Source: Shewanella waksmanii ATCC BAA-643 (lineage in GTDB: Bacteria > Pseudomonadota > Gammaproteobacteria > Enterobacterales > Shewanellaceae). Taken from it: a stretch of 64,000 bases of DNA. The notes beneath the pieces are model-generated. The model ran no database searches. It had not been told where the DNA came from and saw nothing but the letters and a program-made list of their open reading frames with translations. Positions 58,511 to 64,000 of the stretch are shown here, one piece after another. Within the stretch, counting starts at the first letter, position 1. Each line of letters opens with the position of its first letter. The stretch covers positions 1-64,000 of the forward strand of contig NZ_JAEH01000008.1 of the NCBI RefSeq assembly GCF_000518805.1. The letters are read 5' to 3'. The position numbers were made by a program, and so were the translations under genes.

Positions 58511-58564
58511 TAATGGGCAATTTTACTTAGCGCGCGATAATTGAGCTATCAGTATTGCCCATTA
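58511..58564. repeat. Inverted repeat upstream of prpE
   Basis: TAATGGGCAAT (58511-58521) and its exact complement ATTGCCCATTA (58554-58564) are separated by 32 bp, a 43-bp centre-to-centre spacing. It may be a paired operator or a large hairpin in the prpE leader. Confidence 0.5.
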
Positions 58565-58737
58565 TATAAACAATATTTGCCACTTGGCAGGGCGCTGTCA
58601 CTGAGGGAATAACACGTAGATGTTTATACCTTCAATCATACAAGCAAGGGGAAGGACAAGTTGGTTTTGCATGGCGCTACCTTCACCACAAGGTGGTGGC
58701 CAAATTAATGCAAGTTGACTTGCCAAGGAGACTAACT

Positions 58738-60642
58738 ATGAAGGATTTACATCAGCAGCTGCATCAACAAGCAAACCAACATCCCGATGAGTTTTGGGCA
58801 CAAGCTGCGCAAAGCATTGCCTGGCAAAAAACTTGGGATAAAGTGCTTGATAGCGACAACGCTCCAATGTACCAATGGTTCAGCGGCGCCGAACTGAACA
58901 CCTGTTACAACGCGGTCGATCGCCATGTTGCTCAAGGGCGTGGCAATCAGGTCGCGATCCAGTATGTCAGTCCTGTCACGGATACCGAATACGGCATCAC
59001 CTATGAAGAACTCCAAGCCCAGGTCAGCCGGCTGGCGGGCTTTATGGCACAGCGCGGGGTGAAAAAAGGCGACCGGGTGGTGATATATATGCCGATGATC
59101 CCCGAAACGGCATACGCCATGCTTGCCTGTGCGCGCTTAGGGGCTATCCATTCAGTGGTTTTTGGCGGCTTTGCTGCGAATGAGCTAGCGACCCGAATAG
59201 ATGATGCTAAGCCGACTATGATTTTATCTGCCTCTTGCGGTATTGAGCCCTCTGGCGTGGTGGCATATAAACCGTTATTGGATGAAGCTTTGCAGCAGGC
59301 GCAACATCAAGTGAGTAGTTGCGTGGTGCTCAATCGCCCCCAATATACCGCTGAGTTGCTACCCGGCAGAGATTGGGATTGGCAGAGCTGTGTGGCTGCG
59401 GCTAGCCATATCGATTGTGTCAGCGTGAGCGCAACTGATCCGCTATATGTGTTGTATACCTCAGGTACCACAGGCCAGCCCAAAGGGGTGGTACGCGACA
59501 ATGGTGGCCACGCGGTCGCCCTGAGTTGGTCGATGAAACACATTTACGATATTGAAGCTGGCGATACTTTTTGGGCCGCATCCGATGTGGGCTGGGTAGT
59601 GGGCCACTCTTATATTGTTTATGGCCCTTTGCTGGTGGGCGCGACCACACTTTTATATGAAGGTAAACCGGTTGGCACGCCAGATCCCGGGGCATTTTGG
59701 CGCACTATTGCCAAGTATAATGTCAAAAGCTTCTTTACGGCGCCAACAGCAATACGTGCGATAAAGCGTGATGACCCCACTGGTGAATACATCAAAACAG
59801 TCGATTTAAGCTGCCTTAAAAATCTATTTTTGGCTGGTGAACGATGTGACCCAGACACCTTGTATTGGGCGCAAGAGCAACTGCAAAAACCGGTGATAGA
59901 TCACTGGTGGCAAACTGAAACTGGTTGGCCAGTGGCCGCAAATATGATGGGCACGGCACCCGTAGAGATAAAAGCGGGATCGCCAGCGCTGCCGGTACCT
60001 GGTTACGATGTGCAAGTGGTTGATGAAATGGGCGAGCAAGTTGCAGCCAATGAGTCTGGCAATGTGGTGATTAAGCTGCCACTACCGCCTGGCACATTAG
60101 CCACGTTATGGGGTAACGAAGCACGTTATAAAGACAGCTATTTGAGTATGTACCCCGGCTTTTATCTTACCGGAGATGCCGGTTATATGGATGAGGACGG
60201 TTATCTGTATATTATGAGCCGCATTGATGACATCATTAACGTTGCCGGACACCGTTTATCCACCGGCCGTTTTGAGGAAGTACTTTGCCAGCACGACGCC
60301 GTAGCGGAAGCAGCGGTTATTGGTGTCGATGACAAGCTAAAAGGGCAGGTGCCATTGGGATTGGTAGTACTTAAAAAAGGCGTTCATTTAACCGATGAAC
60401 AGCTTTACAAAGAGCTTATCGCGTTAGTGCGTGAGCAAATTGGTCCCGTAGCGGCATTTCGTTTAGTCAGTGCCGTACAAAAGTTACCAAAGACCCGCTC
60501 AGGTAAAATCCTACGCGGCACCATGCGTAAGATTGCTGACAATCAAGCCTTTAATATGCCAGCGACCATTGAAGATCCACAAACTTTAGATTTAGTGCGT
60601 AATGCGTTGACCCGCATGGGTTATGCCGATGCCCATGTGTAA
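58738..60642 (+). CDS. prpE: Propionyl-CoA synthetase (PrpE-like acyl-CoA synthetase)
   Basis: This AMP-forming ligase activates a short-chain acid, most likely propionate, to its CoA ester. The start is the ATG at 58738 with AAGGAG 7 nt upstream; an upstream in-frame extension of 15 codons lacks support. The 634-residue protein has YTSGTTGQPKGVV near 240, WWQTETGWP near 395, TGDAGYMDEDGYLYI near 480 and the acetylatable lysine motif TRSGKILRG near 590. The overall sequence fits the PrpE/ACSS3 group rather than acetyl-CoA synthetase. It diverges from liuR and complements branched-chain amino-acid catabolism. No prpBCD genes are adjacent. Confidence 0.88.
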   Translation: MKDLHQQLHQQANQHPDEFWAQAAQSIAWQKTWDKVLDSDNAPMYQWFSGAELNTCYNAVDRHVAQGRGNQVAIQYVSPVTDTEYGITYEELQAQVSRLAGFMAQRGVKKGDRVVIYMPMIPETAYAMLACARLGAIHSVVFGGFAANELATRIDDAKPTMILSASCGIEPSGVVAYKPLLDEALQQAQHQVSSCVVLNRPQYTAELLPGRDWDWQSCVAAASHIDCVSVSATDPLYVLYTSGTTGQPKGVVRDNGGHAVALSWSMKHIYDIEAGDTFWAASDVGWVVGHSYIVYGPLLVGATTLLYEGKPVGTPDPGAFWRTIAKYNVKSFFTAPTAIRAIKRDDPTGEYIKTVDLSCLKNLFLAGERCDPDTLYWAQEQLQKPVIDHWWQTETGWPVAANMMGTAPVEIKAGSPALPVPGYDVQVVDEMGEQVAANESGNVVIKLPLPPGTLATLWGNEARYKDSYLSMYPGFYLTGDAGYMDEDGYLYIMSRIDDIINVAGHRLSTGRFEEVLCQHDAVAEAAVIGVDDKLKGQVPLGLVVLKKGVHLTDEQLYKELIALVREQIGPVAAFRLVSAVQKLPKTRSGKILRGTMRKIADNQAFNMPATIEDPQTLDLVRNALTRMGYADAHV

Positions 60643-60713
60643 TGCCTTGCACCTGCAAGCGTGATAACAGGGCCGCAGCTAGTAGGTCTATATACCTGAA
60701 TTAGCCTGGCTAT

Positions 60714-60743
60714 ACCTAGCTGATATAGTATCAGCTAGGTTTA
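60714..60743 (+). terminator. Rho-independent terminator-like hairpin after prpE
   Basis: A 12-bp perfect stem (60714-60725 with 60729-60740, loop TAG) is followed by TTTATCG, 72 nt past the prpE stop codon. The T-run is short. Confidence 0.65.
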
Positions 60744-60777
60744 TCGCTTGCGGTGGGTAATATACAAATCACTTGTA

Positions 60778-61042
60778 ATACCAATCAGTATAAGAATTTG
60801 ATCTACTCAGCGCGCTTTTGGCAAACTAATTCAAGGCGAATAACTGAAACAATGGTTGCTCCCTTGTGAGGTTATTCAACGCAGAAGTAGGCAGCCAAAA
60901 ACGCGCCAGAATGGCGAGTTTTAGCGATTCTGATGCTGTGTTAACGAGCTTAACCGTAGAATAACTATGCTCTTCACTCGTTGCCTTGCCTCAGAATCGC
61001 TAAACTCTCGCTGAGTGACTAAATGTTTATACTGATTGGTAT
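60778..61042. repeat. MITE-like repeat, short copy (265 bp)
   Basis: It has the same 16-bp terminal inverted repeats (60778-60793 and 61027-61042) and the same internal sequence as the element at 45272-45585, in the same orientation. It lacks exactly the 49-bp central module found there. It lies in the 0.7-kb gap between prpE and the MAPEG-like gene. Confidence 0.87.
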
Positions 61043-61096
61043 AACACACCATAGATACTCCCAAATTGGCTTACCGGCGATATCCTGTCGCCGAGA

Positions 61097-61112
61097 GTCA
61101 ATGCGCATTGAC
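61097..61112. promoter_or_regulatory. Perfect 16-bp palindrome
   Basis: GTCAATGCGCATTGAC is a perfect palindrome 54 bp past the repeat and about 270 bp before the MAPEG-like gene. It may be an operator; I recognise no regulator for it. The rest of 61043-61369 shows no gene. Confidence 0.3.
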
Positions 61113-61369
61113 ATTATTGCAGTTTTTTCTTCGACTTGCTGTTGCTGTATAACTTAGCAGAAGGGCAAATGTGCGAGTAACAAGTCTCAAAAACTATAGA
61201 CGAAACGGCGATTGCAGTAGTATTCGTGCTCTGTTAAGTTGCTAATATTATTGCGTTAAAGTTAGCGTGATTGTCGATTTATGATGATTACTTGCTCGGA
61301 TGTCGCAAGGAGCCGGCGGTAATACATTGGTAACGTATGTAGACAGTAATGAATATTGGAGTTTATCGA

Positions 61370-61774
61370 ATGGAGTTGGTTTCTCAATATGGCACAAGTG
61401 TGTTGGTGCTAGGTTTATCAGGGATGTTGTTTTTTATCCAATTGTTAGTTGCGGACATTACCGGCATAAAACAGAAACAGATCCCAGGTACAGCTATTAC
61501 AGGCGGCCATGATAGTTTTTTGTTTGGTTCTAGCCGAGCATTCGCCAATAGTAACGAAACAGTTGGCATATTGGTTTTATTTATTCTGTTCTCGATTTTC
61601 TCCTCAGCCAACCCGACTTGGGTAAACAATTTGTCGCTAGTGTATTTGTTTGGTCGCATTGGTCATATGATGTGTTATTACGCAAATTTTCAATTGATGC
61701 GTAGCGTCTCATTTGTGGTAAGTGCGATTGGCTTAGCCGGTATATTTGTTTCAGGTATTCTCCGTTGGCTGTGA
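61370..61774 (+). CDS. MAPEG-family-like integral membrane protein
   Basis: The 134-residue product has four hydrophobic segments (about 8-28, 66-86, 90-107 and 112-132). It has the MAPEG pattern: Arg and Asn before the second helix (SRAFANSNETVGILVLF, the residues used for glutathione binding in the family), followed by LVYLFGRIGHMMCYY. The start at the ATG at 61370 has TTGGAG 9 nt upstream; an ATG at 61349 in the same frame adds seven residues. The substrate is unknown. The neighbouring genes are unrelated accessory functions. Bacterial MAPEG proteins are often of unknown role. Confidence 0.78.
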   Translation: MELVSQYGTSVLVLGLSGMLFFIQLLVADITGIKQKQIPGTAITGGHDSFLFGSSRAFANSNETVGILVLFILFSIFSSANPTWVNNLSLVYLFGRIGHMMCYYANFQLMRSVSFVVSAIGLAGIFVSGILRWL

Positions 61775-61918
61775 ACTTCCCCTTAAACAGGTGGAAATTT
61801 TCAAGCAACCACGATATGAAAATAGCACGGAGCGTAGTAACGAGTTTTTGCTATGTTGTGCTTGGTTGCGCAAATTAGGCAAACAATTGTTATGTTTTAG
61901 GACGGGACACCAGCAGGG

Positions 61919-63028
61919 ATGATGATCAGATATCTAATTTTTATTGCTTCACTCAATGTAAGCTACGCGGCTGCACAGCCTGGCTTAAATTTCTCAGCAC
62001 TGAAAACTCAGTTAGATAACCAAGCCCCTAAAATTTTGCAAAAGCATGGCGCGCCTGGCGTGGCAATAGCCTTTGTGCAAGGTGATGACGTAGTCGGTTT
62101 TACAGCATATGGTTTTGCTGATGTTGCCACCCAAAAGCCAATAACAAAAGATACCCTGTTTAATGTTGGGTCCATTTCAAAAGTGGTGACCACATGGGGT
62201 GTGATGCAACTCGTAGTTGAGGGAAAGGTAGAGTTAGATAAACCCATCAATCAATATTTAAAGCGCTGGAAAATTCCTGACTCTGAATTTGGCGTCGAAA
62301 AGGTGACTTTAAGAAATGTGTTATCTCATACATCTGGACTGTCTTTGGGGCCCTATAGGGGTTGGAACTCTGCTGCGCAGGTTCCATCTTCAATTGTTGA
62401 TTCGTTGCAAGGCAATAACAATGGCGCTGGGCTAGTTAAATTGCTACACGCGCCAGATTCAAAGTGGTCATATTCCGGAGGGGGGTATTCGGTTGTTCAA
62501 CTGTTAATTGAAGATGTATCAGGCTTGAGTTTCGAAAACTATATGCAACAGTCGGTACTTAAACCCTTGGCGATGAATCACTCTACATTTAAGGTGACAC
62601 CGAAGGTTATGGAGCAATCGGCAACGCCATATACCGACAGTGGCGATATAACCTCAATGGTCTATTTTGTAGAGCATGCCGCTGCAGGTCTGCATACAAC
62701 GGCGATGGATTTGGCTCGTTTCAATTTGGCAATTCTTAAAAACGAGCAAGGTGAATACAATGGTGCTCAGTTGCTACCTAAAGCATTGATTGCAGATATG
62801 ACTACCCCTGCTAATACTGGCGGACGCTGGAGTATGAGTTACGTGGTTGACCAAAGTAATGCCAGTTTAGGGTTTGCTGGATTTAATCGTGGCTGGGTGT
62901 CGTTGAGTCGTTCGATGACGGCACAAAACATCGGTTATGTCATTCTAACTAACAGTAGTATTGGCCAGATTACTAACGATCTTGATAGTTTTATTTTGTC
63001 TAAAGTGGCTGAATCGCAAGCTAATTAG
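61919..63028 (+). CDS. Serine beta-lactamase-like hydrolase (class C/penicillin-binding protein fold)
   Basis: The 369-residue precursor has a signal peptide (to about SYAAAQ, 20), so it should act in the periplasm. The catalytic SxxK is SISK at 85-88. The second motif is YSG at 185-187 instead of YxN, as in many esterase- or peptidase-like members of the family. A canonical KTG triad is not obvious. The family includes AmpC, DD-peptidases and esterases; resistance to beta-lactams should not be assumed. Two ATG codons in tandem start the frame, with GCAGGG immediately upstream. It lies between the MAPEG-like gene and a small unknown ORF. Confidence 0.85.
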   Translation: MMIRYLIFIASLNVSYAAAQPGLNFSALKTQLDNQAPKILQKHGAPGVAIAFVQGDDVVGFTAYGFADVATQKPITKDTLFNVGSISKVVTTWGVMQLVVEGKVELDKPINQYLKRWKIPDSEFGVEKVTLRNVLSHTSGLSLGPYRGWNSAAQVPSSIVDSLQGNNNGAGLVKLLHAPDSKWSYSGGGYSVVQLLIEDVSGLSFENYMQQSVLKPLAMNHSTFKVTPKVMEQSATPYTDSGDITSMVYFVEHAAAGLHTTAMDLARFNLAILKNEQGEYNGAQLLPKALIADMTTPANTGGRWSMSYVVDQSNASLGFAGFNRGWVSLSRSMTAQNIGYVILTNSSIGQITNDLDSFILSKVAESQAN

Positions 63029-63080
63029 GCGCTTAAAGGCGGCTTTGTAATAAGCTCTTTAAAAAGGATTTAAATCAGTT

Positions 63081-63428
63081 GTGGTCAAAAATATTAGCAA
63101 TAACTCTGTGTGTTCTGCTCGGCTACTCGGTTGCCAGTTTTCAGCTAGCCGTGCAGAGCTTAACGAGGAGATCGGTGACTATCAAAGGGAGATCCTCATC
63201 GCAGCAAGATTACTGCAAGAATACAGCGACAATTGTGCCACGGTAAAGCACAGTAATTTCTCACCTTATGTTGAGCACTCGGTAAGTCGTTACGCTTTAT
63301 TGGTTGATAAAGCTGAGGGCTTTCCCTATTTTATGGGCGAGTCTTTTACTTTAGATCATCAAGAGTCTGTTGTTGGGTTCGAACAACAAGTTGAGCAGAT
63401 GCATAAGGCGGTGAGTTTGTGCGAATAA
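63081..63428 (+). CDS. Small protein of unknown function
   Basis: I do not recognise this 115-residue frame. It starts with GTG at 63081, with AAGGAT 11 nt upstream, and has no signal peptide or membrane segment. It contains three N-terminal-half cysteines and one near the end. The middle (NEEIGDYQREILIAARLLQ) looks helical. It follows the serine hydrolase by 52 bp and could be cotranscribed. The long spacing of its ribosome binding site and the lack of family features leave real doubt. Confidence 0.4.
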   Translation: MVKNISNNSVCSARLLGCQFSASRAELNEEIGDYQREILIAARLLQEYSDNCATVKHSNFSPYVEHSVSRYALLVDKAEGFPYFMGESFTLDHQESVVGFEQQVEQMHKAVSLCE

Positions 63429-63554
63429 AGCCAGTCCAGATCTAAATTGACTAAGCGATAGCTATTTAGCGACTGAAGCAAACCGATGCAGGCTAATTCT
63501 TCATGGAATGAAATGGCTTTTTAAAGTGCCCAATTGGGCTATCAGGGACGATTA

Positions 63555-64000
63555 ATGAATAAATTTGTAATACTCATAGGCATATTTTTTTCTGCTGCTT
63601 TAGCGGCAAATGACAAGCTGCTAATAGAAAATATCACCATAGTGTCATCGCATTTAAGCGCGCCAAACACGAATATGAATGTGCTGCTTAACAATGGTCG
63701 AATTGAGCAAATCACCTCGCAAAAAATCACTGATTACGATGCTAAAATAGACGGCGTTGATAAATTTCTGGCTCCAGGGTTGATGGACAGCCACGTGCAT
63801 GTTTCCTCTGTGCCAGGTATGGGGTTTGGTGTAGAACCCTTGGCGGTCAAGCATCCGCAAATTGTTGCGGCGTACTATGAGCAGCAACCAAAAAGCTTTT
63901 TATATTACGGTGTGACCCAAGTACTGGATCCTAACCCAGGCTTAAACTCCAAGCATTTTACCAATGCGGCTAACCATCCTGATTATTTTCGCTGTGAGGT
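63555..64000 (+). CDS. Amidohydrolase family protein, 3' end beyond the window
   Basis: The frame from the ATG at 63555 is open to the end of the window (148 codons), so the gene is cut off by the window edge. It begins with a signal peptide (MNKFVILIGIFFSAALA) and continues with the composite beta-domain (LLIENITIVSS, NNGRIEQITS). The metal motif APGLMDSHVHV places His80 and His82 as ligands, unlike the degenerate modules at 36-40 kb. A periplasmic metal-dependent hydrolase is likely; the substrate is unknown. The 12-bp palindrome GCCCAATTGGGC lies just upstream (63528-63539). Confidence 0.8.
   Translation, partial: MNKFVILIGIFFSAALAANDKLLIENITIVSSHLSAPNTNMNVLLNNGRIEQITSQKITDYDAKIDGVDKFLAPGLMDSHVHVSSVPGMGFGVEPLAVKHPQIVAAYYEQQPKSFLYYGVTQVLDPNPGLNSKHFTNAANHPDYFRCE

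Noticed and set aside
61919..63028. Beta-lactam resistance gene
   Set aside because: SxxK is present, but the second motif is YSG and no clear KTG is seen. The broader family includes many esterases and peptidases, so a resistance call is not supported.
63528..63539. 12-bp palindrome GCCCAATTGGGC before the truncated amidohydrolase
   Set aside because: It is short enough to occur by chance and has no matching second site; it is noted only in the gene entry.

Overview
The window looks like a chromosomal segment of a marine gammaproteobacterium of the Shewanella type. The reasons are the dapD-glnD-map / rpsB-tsf-pyrH-frr-uppS-cdsA-dxr-rseP-bamA-skp-lpxD-fabZ-lpxA-lpxB-rnhB-dnaE order, the MerR-controlled leucine (liu) operon, a lysine-riboswitch-controlled NhaC-type transporter and a moderate GC content. 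The genus is inferred from memory of gene order and protein similarity; no search was run. I see no rRNA, tRNA, CRISPR array, prophage or complete insertion sequence.

Layout. (1) 1-24.3 kb is core housekeeping. dapD, glnD and map lie on the minus strand. Divergent from them is a long plus-strand run: translation factors (rpsB, tsf, frr), UMP kinase, isoprenoid and phospholipid precursor enzymes (uppS, cdsA, dxr), envelope biogenesis (rseP, bamA, skp, lpxD, fabZ, lpxA, lpxB), then rnhB, dnaE and tilS. Several genes use GTG or TTG starts (frr, cdsA, skp, fabZ, lpxA). (2) 24.4-36.2 kb is mixed: a GGDEF cyclase, a CPA2 antiporter, an SGNH esterase converging on a patatin-like lipase, and the proS ... 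trmO-rcsF group. That group is split by two acetyltransferases, a PAP2 phosphatase fused to a beta-barrel, and a hexapeptide acyltransferase. (3) 36.3-41.2 kb holds two translationally coupled amidohydrolase-like genes with largely degenerate metal sites, then hns. (4) 41.3-45.2 kb holds etfBA behind tandem PsrA-like and LiuR-like operators, a perfect CRP site, a lysine riboswitch and the transporter it controls. (5) 45.2-49.6 kb holds a MITE-like repeat, a lone periplasmic binding protein, tdk, a small membrane protein and an Aer-like chemoreceptor. (6) 49.7-60.6 kb is the leucine and ketone-body catabolic operon liuR-ivd-liuB-liuC-liuD-mvaB-atoD-atoA (minus strand), with a divergent propionyl-CoA synthetase. 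(7) 60.6-64 kb is an accessory end: a second, shorter repeat copy, a MAPEG-like membrane protein, a serine beta-lactamase-like hydrolase, a small unknown ORF and a truncated amidohydrolase.

How the parts work together. The liu genes take isovaleryl-CoA to acetyl-CoA and acetoacetate. AtoDA activates acetoacetate. The ivd dehydrogenase passes electrons to EtfAB, encoded 15 kb away, and the two loci share LiuR-like operators. The divergent acyl-CoA synthetase would handle propionate. The lysine riboswitch ties the NhaC-type carrier to intracellular lysine.

The most unusual items are the three-module amidohydrolase pair with a single canonical HxH site, the PAP2/beta-barrel fusion, and the two MITE copies that differ by an exact 49-bp module. 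I did not find a convincing new defence or mobile system.
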